This document shows positions 1 through 8,375 of a stretch of DNA of 64,000 bases, piece after piece. Under the pieces are notes generated by a model. It was not told the origin of the DNA, made no database searches, and saw only the letters and a list, made by a program, of their open reading frames with translations. Numbering within the stretch: position 1 is the stretch's first letter; every line of letters starts with the position of its first letter. Made by a program: the position numbers and the translations under genes. This DNA is from Gimesia chilikensis (GTDB taxonomy: Bacteria > Planctomycetota > Planctomycetia > Planctomycetales > Planctomycetaceae): assembly GCF_007744075.1 (NCBI RefSeq), contig NZ_CP036266.1, forward strand, positions 5,689,748-5,753,747, in the 5' to 3' direction.

Positions 1-1
1 C

Positions 2-493
2 ACGGTCCAGACTTTGGCACACAGTCCGGACTGCCGCATTGGCCCGTATGTGGTCTATCTGCGCCCTTACCTCACTGAATTCCTCGAACAGACCTCTCAG
101 CTGTTCAAGCTCGCGCTCTGGTCCTCGTCCAGTCCCGATTATGTCCAGGCGATCGTCAGTCAGATTATCCCCGCTTCCGTCTCGCTCGAATTTGCCTGGA
201 GCCGGGACCGCTGCATTACCCGCATCGATCCGGAGTGGCATTCCTACTATTACGTCAAAGATTTACGGAAAGTAAAACGCTGCGGCTATGATCTGAACCG
301 CACGCTGATCGTGGATGACACGCCCCGTAAAGTAGAACGCAACTTTGGAAATGCGATCTACGTCACCCCCTGGTTCGGTGATAACAGACACGATAATGAG
401 TTACAGCGGTTAGCAGCCTATCTGCCAAAGTTATGCAGGGAACAAAATCTGCGCCGCATTGAAAAACGGAACTGGAAGAATCGGGAATACTAA
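2..493 (+). CDS. HAD-type NIF/CTD-like phosphatase, 5' truncated
   Basis: The reading frame is open to the left edge, so the N-terminus lies outside the window; the first in-frame alternative start is a TTG at 14, but the catalytic DxDxT loop (motif I) of this family should lie upstream. What remains matches the NLI-interacting-factor/CTD-phosphatase branch of the HAD superfamily: the LRPYLTEFLE segment, motif II LWSSSSPDYVQ, the motif III lysine in VKDLRKVK, and the acidic pair in LIVDDTPRKVERN. Such enzymes dephosphorylate phosphoserine in proteins; the bacterial substrate is unknown. It lies on the same strand as the RNA-repair genes that begin 1.3 kb downstream, but a functional link is not shown. 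Confidence 0.8.
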   Translation, partial: TVQTLAHSPDCRIGPYVVYLRPYLTEFLEQTSQLFKLALWSSSSPDYVQAIVSQIIPASVSLEFAWSRDRCITRIDPEWHSYYYVKDLRKVKRCGYDLNRTLIVDDTPRKVERNFGNAIYVTPWFGDNRHDNELQRLAAYLPKLCREQNLRRIEKRNWKNREY

Positions 494-570
494 AGTGTCA
501 CTGGTAACTGAGGTTTGTCTTCAGGTATCATGAAAACAACGTTGTCTTAAAAGAAACACGATGTACTGCA

Positions 571-1368
571 ATGACAGATCTGCATTACCCCGAACTGACG
601 GCCACCGACAGCCTGGCCTCGCTCCTGTGTCAGAAACTGGGCGAGACAGACATCATGCTGCGCGTCGTTCCCTACCAGGAAAGAATAGAAAATCCCTCTG
701 TAGCCCCCGATGAGCAGAGCGTTTTGCTCAAGTATTCCCGTTGGAACGTCACTTTCGAAAACACAGAACGCTCGATCTATCTGACCTGTGCTGCAGACAG
801 ACGCTTATTTACCTGTCATTGCAGCGAACACGAAATCCCCAGGGCGCGACTGCAGACGTCGCGTCTCGAAGAAGTGGCTCATCTGTTCCGGCTCTGGGTA
901 CTGGAACAGATGGATTGTGCAAAGCTGGCGCATGCACGGGGCATTGGTTCGGTGCAAGTCTTCCCCCGCATATCGGCACACAAAGTTGTCGATGAGCGAT
1001 GGGCCAAATATGACGCGCATCTCGCTGATGATCCCCTCGGCCTGAACCTGTTTGAATTTTATCAGGTCGCAAAAGCCACCCCGGAGTTGCGACAACTCTT
1101 TCCCTTTACCAGCATGTGGAACTTATGTTTCAGCCGCTGCACACATTACCCATTCACCCGGGATTGTCCGCATGTCAGAGCCAAACAGAAATTCAAGTCT
1201 CGTGCAGTGGTCCCGGGTTACTACGAGGTATTTCTACGGGAGCGCTATCTGGGAGAAGGTCCCGCCGTAATCGCTGCGCGGATTGTCGTAAGCTATCTGC
1301 CGCGTGGTTGTGGCCCGGCCCTGTTGTGCACCGAAACGAACTTTCAACATTTCAGCGAACCTCTCTGA
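571..1368 (+). CDS. DUF6193-like protein of unknown function
   Basis: A 265-residue soluble protein with an ATG start and no signal peptide or membrane segment. The C-terminal third (a CTHYPFTRDCPHV segment, a YYEVFL segment, then LPRGCGPALLCTE) resembles the DUF6193 family known mostly from actinobacteria, where it is loosely labelled a natural-product biosynthesis protein. That assignment comes from remembered motif similarity and is tentative. No catalytic residues can be proposed. It sits 77 bp after the HAD phosphatase gene and 100 bp before the SEC-C gene on the same strand. Confidence 0.6.
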   Translation: MTDLHYPELTATDSLASLLCQKLGETDIMLRVVPYQERIENPSVAPDEQSVLLKYSRWNVTFENTERSIYLTCAADRRLFTCHCSEHEIPRARLQTSRLEEVAHLFRLWVLEQMDCAKLAHARGIGSVQVFPRISAHKVVDERWAKYDAHLADDPLGLNLFEFYQVAKATPELRQLFPFTSMWNLCFSRCTHYPFTRDCPHVRAKQKFKSRAVVPGYYEVFLRERYLGEGPAVIAARIVVSYLPRGCGPALLCTETNFQHFSEPL

Positions 1369-1425
1369 AGTACACGTGTCTCCCTTCTCAAACCACTCTG
1401 TTCTCTGACCCAGCGGAGGTGTGAT

Positions 1426-1464
1426 ATGTACGATTCCGAATTCCACGACCGGCCATTTTTTTGA
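1426..1464 (+). other. possible 12-codon leader ORF before the SEC-C gene
   Basis: A strong Shine-Dalgarno sequence GGAGGT (1415-1420) lies 5 nt before an ATG at 1426 that opens a 12-codon frame ([12 protein letters not shown]) ending at 1464. The SEC-C start codon at 1469 follows 4 nt later. The best ribosome-binding site here therefore serves the tiny frame, which suggests translational coupling or a leader peptide. The alternative is that a GTG directly after the SD (1421) starts a longer SEC-C protein, but its zero spacing is poor. Confidence 0.35.
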
Positions 1465-1468
1465 AACG

Positions 1469-1636
1469 ATGAGCAAACGCCGCACAGGCTTCCCGTCTGA
1501 AACACAGGTCAAACGGGGCATCCGCATCGTGCATGGCGACAAGCTGCTCGAAGAAAAACTCGGCCGCAACGATTTATGTCCCTGCGGCTCCGGCAAGCGC
1601 TTTAAAAAGTGCTGCCTCACGCGGGGCTGCTTTTGA
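1469..1636 (+). CDS. small SEC-C motif protein
   Basis: A 55-residue protein starting [11 protein letters not shown] and ending in a SEC-C zinc-binding motif, [14 protein letters not shown], the same CxCxnCC/H arrangement found at the SecA C-terminus. Many bacteria encode short free-standing proteins of this type; the motif binds zinc and may contact ribosomes or proteins, but the role of these small forms is unknown. The ATG at 1469 is preferred because the protein then begins at the conserved SKRR segment; a GTG at 1421 in the same frame would add 16 residues. Confidence 0.75.
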   Translation: MSKRRTGFPSETQVKRGIRIVHGDKLLEEKLGRNDLCPCGSGKRFKKCCLTRGCF

Positions 1637-1824
1637 CGGCGTGAACCGCAATCACTTTTTTCAGAGAATAACGACCGTGCGCAGGAATTACCGTGCGCCG
1701 GTTTTCCGTTACTGAGTTTTCACGTCAGCCGTTTTCTGCCAGAATCGACATAGAGAGTCTGCGCATACTGAAACGGTTGAAACTGATACATCCCCTTCAC
1801 TTTTGTTAAAGAGAGTCCGGACCG

Positions 1825-2565
1825 ATGGGCAGTTCCCACGATCAATTTGTGAAATATCCGCGGACACCTCATCTGTTCGGCTCTACGGGGACGGCAGACG
1901 ACAAACGGCTCAGCGAACAGGCTTCGCTGCAGTTCATTGCCGATCCGTCTCTCATCGTGGAGGAAAAGATTGACGGCACCAATGTCGGACTCCATTTCTC
2001 TCCCACGGGAGAACTCGTCTTGCAGTGTCGGGGGCACCTGATTAACGAAGGCATGCACCCGCAGTACGATCTGTTCAAACAATGGGCCATGGTCAAACGA
2101 CCGGTCCTGGAACAGATGCTGGAAGACCGGTTTATCCTGTTCGGCGAATGGGTCTATGCCCGGCACTCGATTCATTATCGCAGCCTGCCGCACTACTTCT
2201 TTGAATTTGACATTTACGATAAAGTACAACAGGTCTTTATCAGCCTCGCCTGTCGACTGGAACTGCTCGCAGGCACCGGTATCGAAACGGTCCCCGTGAT
2301 CCATACCGGTCCGCTGGCACGCAAAGACCTGGAGACGCTGATTGGCCAGTCCGCCTTTGACAGTGTCTTTGACAATCCACTGACTAACACCACGGACAAC
2401 CTGATGGAAGGCGTTTATCTCCGCACCGAAGCGGGTGAATCCGTCACCGGCAGGTCCAAGTTTGTCCGTCCCGAATTTGTAGAAAAAATCAAACAGAGCA
2501 GCCACTGGCAACACCAGGCCATGGTTCCCAACCTGCTCTCCAAACAAGCAGATATCTGGTCATGA
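1825..2565 (+). CDS. RNA ligase family protein (Rnl2/PF09414-like)
   Basis: A 246-residue ATP-dependent polynucleotide ligase core. Nucleotidyltransferase motif I is EEKIDGTN with the predicted AMP-accepting lysine at residue 48; a motif III-like segment is [14 protein letters not shown], motif IV is MEGVYLR and motif V is [10 protein letters not shown]. There is no extra C-terminal domain, so it is a minimal RNA ligase that should seal 5'-phosphate to 3'-OH ends. Its last four bases overlap the start of the HD-Pnk gene, which would produce exactly those ends from 2',3'-cyclic phosphate and 5'-OH termini. It is the first gene of the RNA-repair cluster; RNA rather than DNA specificity is inferred from family and context. 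Confidence 0.88.
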   Translation: MGSSHDQFVKYPRTPHLFGSTGTADDKRLSEQASLQFIADPSLIVEEKIDGTNVGLHFSPTGELVLQCRGHLINEGMHPQYDLFKQWAMVKRPVLEQMLEDRFILFGEWVYARHSIHYRSLPHYFFEFDIYDKVQQVFISLACRLELLAGTGIETVPVIHTGPLARKDLETLIGQSAFDSVFDNPLTNTTDNLMEGVYLRTEAGESVTGRSKFVRPEFVEKIKQSSHWQHQAMVPNLLSKQADIWS

Positions 2566-3671
2566 ACTGGCAGACACTGACAACATCGACTCTGGAGGAG
2601 ATCCTGCACTGGGCCGCTACGCAGCCCTGGTGCCAGGCGATGTCCGACTGCGCGCAGGATGCCCAGTGGCACGCCGAGGGGGATGTCTGGACGCACACCC
2701 AGCTCGTCTGCCGCCAGTTGCCGCAACTTACTGAGTGGGCTGGTTTATCAAACCGGGAACAGTCCATCCTGATCTGCACTGCACTCCTGCACGACGCCGC
2801 CAAACCGCTGACCACACAGCTCGACCCCGAAACCGGCCGCCTGCGTTCGCCCAAACATGCCGTGAAGGGAGAATACCTGGCGCGAAACGTTCTGCGCAAT
2901 CTGGGCTGCGACCTGGAGACCCGCGAAATCATCTGCCGGCTGGTCCGCTATCATGGTCGTCCCGCTTTTCTGCTGGAAAAACCGAATCCGGAACAGGAAG
3001 TCATTTCCCTCTCCTGGCTGGTCAACCATCGGCTGCTCTACCTGTTCGCCCTGGCCGACACCCGCGGACGGACGACCGACAGCATGTCGCGTCCCGAAGA
3101 ACACCTGCGGTTCTGGAAAATGATCGCCGAGGAACAGCACTGTTTCGATCAGCCCTACCCGTTCGCCAACGATCAGGCGAGATTCCTGTTTTATCACTCC
3201 CCCGATCCGAACGTGCATTACGTGCCTCATGAAGAGTTCAACTGTACGGTGACAATGTTGTCTGGCCCGCCGGGCGCGGGGAAAGACACGTGGCTTGCGC
3301 GGCACCGCACGGATCTGCCCATCGTCTCTCTGGATGATGTGCGCGATGACCTGGGGGTTGAGCCTACAGACAACCAGGGAGAAGTGGCGCAACTCGCCCG
3401 GGAACGCTGTCGCGAACTCTTACGCAACAAGACTGATTTCGCTTTCAACGCCACCAATCTGTCCCGACAGATCAGAAAACGCTGGCTGCAGCTCTTCGCC
3501 GACTACGGAGCCCGCATCGAACTGATCTACCTGGAACCACCCCTGGAAACGATATTGAAACAGAATCGCCAGCGCCCCCAACCAGTCCCGGAACAAGTCA
3601 TTTGCCGTCTCGTAGAAAAAGTCGAACCTCCCACCCTGACCGAGGCTCATACACTAGACTATCTGTATTGA
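2562..3671 (+). CDS. HD-Pnk end-healing enzyme (HD phosphoesterase + polynucleotide kinase)
   Basis: A 369-residue two-domain protein. The N-terminal HD domain shows H45, H77-D78, K81, H99, H131, D166 and R170, the metal-site pattern of HD phosphohydrolases. The C-terminal P-loop kinase begins at about residue 230 with [10 protein letters not shown] (Lys 241), followed by a [10 protein letters not shown] segment. This architecture matches the Runella-type HD-Pnk family, whose HD module removes 2',3'-phosphates and whose kinase phosphorylates 5'-OH ends of RNA or DNA. The start overlaps the ligase stop (ATGA, 2562-2565), so the two are translationally coupled and presumably form a heal-and-seal pair. 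Confidence 0.88.
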   Translation: MNWQTLTTSTLEEILHWAATQPWCQAMSDCAQDAQWHAEGDVWTHTQLVCRQLPQLTEWAGLSNREQSILICTALLHDAAKPLTTQLDPETGRLRSPKHAVKGEYLARNVLRNLGCDLETREIICRLVRYHGRPAFLLEKPNPEQEVISLSWLVNHRLLYLFALADTRGRTTDSMSRPEEHLRFWKMIAEEQHCFDQPYPFANDQARFLFYHSPDPNVHYVPHEEFNCTVTMLSGPPGAGKDTWLARHRTDLPIVSLDDVRDDLGVEPTDNQGEVAQLARERCRELLRNKTDFAFNATNLSRQIRKRWLQLFADYGARIELIYLEPPLETILKQNRQRPQPVPEQVICRLVEKVEPPTLTEAHTLDYLY

Positions 3672-3703
3672 CCGTTTCGTCTTTCGATCTTAAGGACTTC
3701 ATA

Positions 3704-4225
3704 ATGTTGAAACAGTATAATTATGTTGGTCCTCCTGAAATCCGGGCGCAGTTGAATTCGGTACGCATGAGTCGACCTGTTAACACGCATCAGGCATTAC
3801 TTCACCAGATCGAACTACTCACAGCAGAGTTTAATGATGGCCCGTATCTAACGGTGACCTTCATTATCGACACAGAGGGTCACCTGCATATCTGCGATCG
3901 CCATCAGGAACATGTCGCTTGCGCTTTGGGACGCCCGGTACTCAGTGCAGGCGAAATCACCTTCGCTTTACAGCACGCAGATTACTACATTGAAAGAATT
4001 ACGAATCAGTCAACAGGTTATTGTCCGGAACCTGCTTCCTGGCAGGCCGTTGATTCAGCCCTGAGACGACTCGAAATACATTACCCTGACTTTTTTGAAC
4101 CGGCATATGACTTTCGTCGTTGCCTTCATTGTGCACAAATTAATCTGATCAAAGACAACTATTATATTTGCGCAGTCTGTGAAACAGATCTGCCAGCGTT
4201 CTGGAATTGTGACCAGAAAGAATAG
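3704..4225 (+). CDS. zinc-ribbon protein of unknown function in RNA-repair cluster
   Basis: A 173-residue protein not recognised with confidence. It opens MLKQYNYVGPPEIR and has a mixed alpha/beta body. It ends with two CxxC pairs (CLHC near residue 144 and CAVC near 163), which should form a treble-clef or zinc ribbon. The ATG at 3704 is chosen over upstream in-frame codons inside the HD-Pnk gene because it gives a 32-bp intergenic gap and starts at the compact fold. It lies between HD-Pnk and Hen1 with only 6 bp to the latter, so a role in RNA-end recognition or as an adaptor is inferred from position alone. Confidence 0.75.
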   Translation: MLKQYNYVGPPEIRAQLNSVRMSRPVNTHQALLHQIELLTAEFNDGPYLTVTFIIDTEGHLHICDRHQEHVACALGRPVLSAGEITFALQHADYYIERITNQSTGYCPEPASWQAVDSALRRLEIHYPDFFEPAYDFRRCLHCAQINLIKDNYYICAVCETDLPAFWNCDQKE

Positions 4226-4231
4226 ACTCGA

Positions 4232-5641
4232 GTGTTATTATCCATCACGACGACACACGAACCCGCCAGCGATCTGAGCTACCTGCTCCACAAACACCCG
4301 GACCGCTTTCAGAGCTTTAAACTGAGTTTCGGCAACGCCCACGTGTTTTATCCTACGGTTTCCGAAGAACAGTGCACCGCCTGCCTGCTGCTGGACGTCG
4401 ATCCGGTAGGGATGGTCCGCGGTAAAGGACATCACCAGTCGTTCCTGCTCGACCAGTACGTCAACGATCGGCCCTATGTCGCTTCGTCTTTCATGAGTGT
4501 CGCGCTTTCCCAGGTCCTGGGATCCGCGCTCAACGGGCGTTGCAAGGATCGGCCTGGACTGGTCAGCACACCGATTCCGCTCACGGTACAGATCGCCGTC
4601 CTGCCCGTACGCGGCGGCGAAGATCTGATTCGCGAAATCTTCGAACCACTGGGTTACGAAGTCGCCGTCCAGTCTTATCCGCTGGATGAACAGTTCCCGG
4701 ACTGGGGCGAGAGTCCCTGTTATTCCGCCACACTGACAGCCACGAAAACACTTTCGGAACTGCTCAACCACCTCTACGTCCTGATTCCGGTCTTCGATAA
4801 CCGAAAACATTACTTTGTCGGCGAGAACGAACTGGAAAAGCTGCTGGAGAAAGGAGCCGGCTGGCTGGCCGACCATCCGCTGAAAGAGCAGATCAGCCGC
4901 CGTTACCTGAAGTTTAAACCCAGCCTGTACCTCACCGCCCTGGCCCGTCTGGTCGGAGAAACCGAGACCGAAGATCCGGAACTGGAAAACGATGAGACAA
5001 CAGAAGACCTCCCCGACAAAGCGGTTCCCCTGAACCAGCAGCGACTGGGCAGCGTCATGGCCGCCCTGCGGGCTTCTGGTGCGCAAAGTGTGCTCGACCT
5101 GGGCTGCGGCGAAGGAAAGCTGCTCCGCGAATTACTGGCTGATCGACAGTTCGAACAGATCGTCGGCCTGGATATCTCGGTCCGTTCGCTGGAAATCGCT
5201 GCAAAACGTCTCAAGCTGAAACGGCTGCCGGAACGACAGGCGCAACGGGTCAAGCTGCTACATGGCTCGCTGACCTACCGCGATCGTCGTCTCGAAGGTT
5301 TTGACGCCGCGGCCCTGGTTGAAGTGATTGAACACCTCGATCCGCCCCGCCTGGCGGCGCTGGAACGGATGCTGTTTGAATTCGCTCGCCCGAAAACCGT
5401 CGTGCTCACCACACCGAACCGGGAATATAACGTGATGTGGGAAACCCTGCCCGCCGACCAGCTGCGTCACGCCGACCACCGCTTCGAATGGACTCGGTCT
5501 GAATTTCAGACGTGGGCCACGGGCATTGCAGACCAGTTCGGTTACTCCGTCCGCTTCCTGCCCGTCGGCCCGGAAGACAAAGCCGTGGGTGCCCCCACAC
5601 AAATGGGAGTGTTTGAATTGAAGTCGCACACCGATACCTGA
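4232..5641 (+). CDS. hen1: 3'-terminal RNA ribose 2'-O-methyltransferase Hen1
   Basis: A 469-residue bacterial Hen1. The N-terminal half (about 1-245) is the Hen1-specific region that contacts Pnkp; an acidic linker follows (about 246-262). The C-terminal SAM-dependent methyltransferase carries motif I LDLGCGEG (Asp at residue 289) and the metal-binding signature EVIEHLD, with a later HADHRFEW histidine typical of the Mn-dependent Hen1 active site. It methylates the 2'-OH of the 3' nucleotide of cleaved RNA before ligation, which protects the repaired junction from recutting by ribotoxins. The start is a GTG at 4232, 6 bp after the preceding stop. Its partner Pnkp follows 99 bp downstream. 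Confidence 0.95.
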   Translation: MLLSITTTHEPASDLSYLLHKHPDRFQSFKLSFGNAHVFYPTVSEEQCTACLLLDVDPVGMVRGKGHHQSFLLDQYVNDRPYVASSFMSVALSQVLGSALNGRCKDRPGLVSTPIPLTVQIAVLPVRGGEDLIREIFEPLGYEVAVQSYPLDEQFPDWGESPCYSATLTATKTLSELLNHLYVLIPVFDNRKHYFVGENELEKLLEKGAGWLADHPLKEQISRRYLKFKPSLYLTALARLVGETETEDPELENDETTEDLPDKAVPLNQQRLGSVMAALRASGAQSVLDLGCGEGKLLRELLADRQFEQIVGLDISVRSLEIAAKRLKLKRLPERQAQRVKLLHGSLTYRDRRLEGFDAAALVEVIEHLDPPRLAALERMLFEFARPKTVVLTTPNREYNVMWETLPADQLRHADHRFEWTRSEFQTWATGIADQFGYSVRFLPVGPEDKAVGAPTQMGVFELKSHTDT

Positions 5642-5740
5642 TCGCTGTGCCTTCAATTTAACTCGTTCACATTCTCAGCCATTCAGGAACTCTCAAAACA
5701 GATTTCCTGCTTAACTTCAGACTCAGGCAATTATCAATTA

Positions 5741-8341
5741 ATGGATATCTCAATCCCGAAACTCTCACTCGTCGTGCTCGTCGGCCCCAGCGGGGCGGGC
5801 AAAAGTACGTTTGCGCGAAAACACTTCCTGCCGACCGAAGTCATTTCTTCCGATTTCTGCCGGGGCATGATCAGCGATGACGAAAACGACCAGAATGTCA
5901 CAAAACAGGCCTTCGAACTGCTGGGTTACATCGTCTCCCAACGTCTGAAGTCCGGACGGCTGACGGTCGTCGACGCCACCAACGTCCAGCAGGAGGCCCG
6001 GGCGCAGTGGATCGAACTGGCGCGGAAATACCACTTTCTGCCCGTCGCCATCGTACTCAACCTGTCCGAAAAGATCTGTCATGCACGGAACCAGGAACGC
6101 CCCGACCGCCCGTTTGGATCACACGTGGTCCGCAATCAGCGTTCGCAGTTAAAACGCAATCTGAAACGCCTTCGTCGCGAAGGTTTCCGCTATGTGTTTG
6201 AAATGAACTCGGTCGAACAGATCGAGGTGGCCCGCCTGCAACGCGTTCCCCTCTGGAACGACCGTCGCGAGGAACAGGGCCCCTTCGACATCATCGGCGA
6301 TATTCATGGCTGTTGTGACGAACTGGAACTGCTGCTCAAGGAGCTGGGTTATGCGCAGACCTCCGTTGAGGAAGCAGATCCCCTGTGGGGCAATGCCTGT
6401 TATGCGCATCCCGAGGGTCGCAAGGTCGTCTTTCTGGGCGACCTGGTCGATCGGGGTCCGCGTTCGCTGGATACGGTCCGCATTGTACGCAACATGGTCC
6501 AGCAGGGGACGGCGCTCTGCGTTCCCGGCAACCATGACATGAAACTGCTCCGCAAGCTGAAAGGGAAAGATGTCAAACTGACGCACGGACTCGCAGAGAC
6601 GGTTGCTGAAATCGAAGCGCTGCCAACGGAGACGCGGGAACCGTTCTGCCAGGCACTCGCCGGGTTCCTCGACAGCCTGATCAGTCATTTCGTACTGGAT
6701 CAGGGTAAACTGGTCGTCGCCCATGCTGGTATGACAGAAGACCTGCAGGGACGCGGTTCAGGGAAGGTCCGTTCGTTCGCCCTTTACGGCGAGACGACAG
6801 GTGAAACCGACGAATTCGGCTTTCCGGTCCGCTATAACTGGGCCGCCGAATACCGAGGCGCTGCGCACGTGGTCTACGGTCATACTCCAGTTCCCGATCC
6901 GGAATGGCTCAACCGGACGGTCAACATCGACACGGGCTGCGTCTTTGGTGGTCGCCTGACGGCACTCCGCTACCCGGAAAAAGAGTTCATTTCCGTACCG
7001 GCGAAAGAAGTCTACTGCGAATACGCCAAACCCATGTACCGGGATACGGATGCAGCTGCGCAAACTGCTCAGCAGCAGCACGACGACCTGCTCGACCTGC
7101 AGGATGTCACCGGCAAGCGGATCGTTTCCACTCGACTGCAGACGAACATCACCATTCGCGAGGAGAACGCGACCGCGGCCCTGGAAGTCATGAGCCGCTT
7201 TGCCGCCAATCCGAAATGGTTGATCTACCTGCCACCAACGATGTCGCCGCCGGAAACCTCCACAGAGCCGGGGCTGCTGGAACATCCGGCTGAAGCATTT
7301 GCGTATTTTCGCAACGAGGGAATCCCCCAGGTCATCTGCGAAGAAAAGCACATGGGTTCGCGTGCGGTGGTGGTCGTCTGTCGCGATCCGGAAACGGCCC
7401 GCCAGCGGTTCGGAGTGCAGGAAGCGGAATACGGTATCGTTTACACACGGACGGGCCGGCGTTTCTTCAATCAACCTGAGCTGGAAGCCGCCTTCCTGGA
7501 ACGGGTCCGTCAGGCTTTGAGTGCCGCTGACTTCTGGAATGAGTTCCAGACGGATTGGGCCTGCTTCGACTGCGAGCTGATGCCCTGGTCGGCCAAAGCC
7601 CAGGCGCTGCTGCAGTCGCAGTACGCTGCCGTGGGTGCCGCGGGAAAAGCGGCACTGCCCCCGGTCGTCGCTGCGCTGGAACAGGCAACTGCCCGGCTGA
7701 CTGCTGAGGAAGCCTCACATGCAGCAGAAGTCGCAAGCCACTTCCGTAACCGTAAGACTGCGATCGAGGAATTCGTGCGCGCCTATCGCCACTATTGCTG
7801 GCCCGTGGAAACTCTGGATGATCTGAAGCTGGCTCCGTTTCACCTGCTGGCCACCGAACGGCGAGTTCACATCGACCAGAATCATGACTGGCACATGCAG
7901 ACCATCGCACGCATCTGTACTCAGGATGAGAAACTACTGCTGACAACGCCGTCATTGAAAGTCGATCTGACTGACAATGACAGCGTGCAGGCCGGCATCG
8001 ACTGGTGGTCGGGGTTGACAGGTACGGGAGGAGAAGGGATGGTGGTCAAACCGCTGGAATGGGTCCAGCGGGGTTCCAAAGGACTCGTGCAGCCCGCGAT
8101 CAAGTGTCGGGGGAAAGAGTATCTGCGAATTATCTATGGTCCGGACTACGACGCGGAAGAAAATCTGACTCGTCTGCGACAACGGGGTCTGCACCGCAAA
8201 CGATCACTGGCACAGCGTGAATTCGCCCTGGGCATTGAAGCCCTGGAACGATTTGTGAACCGGGAACCGCTCAGGCGGGTCCATGAATGTGTGTTCGGGG
8301 TACTGGCGCTGGAAAGTGAGCCGGTCGATCCCCGCTTGTAA
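5741..8341 (+). CDS. pnkp: polynucleotide kinase-phosphatase-ligase Pnkp
   Basis: An 866-residue three-module enzyme, close to the length of the Clostridium thermocellum prototype. The kinase has P-loop GPSGAGKST (residues 15-23). The metallophosphatase has IGDIHGC (D187, H189), GDLVDRGP, GNHD and a YGHTP histidine. The ligase/adenylyltransferase module has EEKHMGSR with the predicted adenylated lysine at 536 and a GEGMVVKP segment near the end. It heals 5'-OH and 2',3'-cyclic phosphate ends and, together with Hen1, seals them. All key motifs are intact. No Shine-Dalgarno sequence is obvious at this ATG. Confidence 0.96.
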   Translation: MDISIPKLSLVVLVGPSGAGKSTFARKHFLPTEVISSDFCRGMISDDENDQNVTKQAFELLGYIVSQRLKSGRLTVVDATNVQQEARAQWIELARKYHFLPVAIVLNLSEKICHARNQERPDRPFGSHVVRNQRSQLKRNLKRLRREGFRYVFEMNSVEQIEVARLQRVPLWNDRREEQGPFDIIGDIHGCCDELELLLKELGYAQTSVEEADPLWGNACYAHPEGRKVVFLGDLVDRGPRSLDTVRIVRNMVQQGTALCVPGNHDMKLLRKLKGKDVKLTHGLAETVAEIEALPTETREPFCQALAGFLDSLISHFVLDQGKLVVAHAGMTEDLQGRGSGKVRSFALYGETTGETDEFGFPVRYNWAAEYRGAAHVVYGHTPVPDPEWLNRTVNIDTGCVFGGRLTALRYPEKEFISVPAKEVYCEYAKPMYRDTDAAAQTAQQQHDDLLDLQDVTGKRIVSTRLQTNITIREENATAALEVMSRFAANPKWLIYLPPTMSPPETSTEPGLLEHPAEAFAYFRNEGIPQVICEEKHMGSRAVVVVCRDPETARQRFGVQEAEYGIVYTRTGRRFFNQPELEAAFLERVRQALSAADFWNEFQTDWACFDCELMPWSAKAQALLQSQYAAVGAAGKAALPPVVAALEQATARLTAEEASHAAEVASHFRNRKTAIEEFVRAYRHYCWPVETLDDLKLAPFHLLATERRVHIDQNHDWHMQTIARICTQDEKLLLTTPSLKVDLTDNDSVQAGIDWWSGLTGTGGEGMVVKPLEWVQRGSKGLVQPAIKCRGKEYLRIIYGPDYDAEENLTRLRQRGLHRKRSLAQREFALGIEALERFVNREPLRRVHECVFGVLALESEPVDPRL

Positions 8342-8375
8342 AACTTCGCCGAGTGCGAAAACAGGAAGTGAAACC

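Noticed and set aside
1637-1824. Sigma-54 promoter or RtcR-like control before the RNA ligase gene
   Set aside because: No TGGCAC-N5-TTGC element and no RtcR-type regulator gene nearby were found.
1720-2547. Long minus-strand open frame opposite the RNA ligase gene
   Set aside because: It is a shadow of the coding frame in GC-rich codons; the plus-strand frame has full ligase motifs.
7467-7955. Minus-strand frame within the Pnkp ligase module
   Set aside because: It is Arg/Pro-rich, has no family character, and overlaps intact Pnkp coding sequence.
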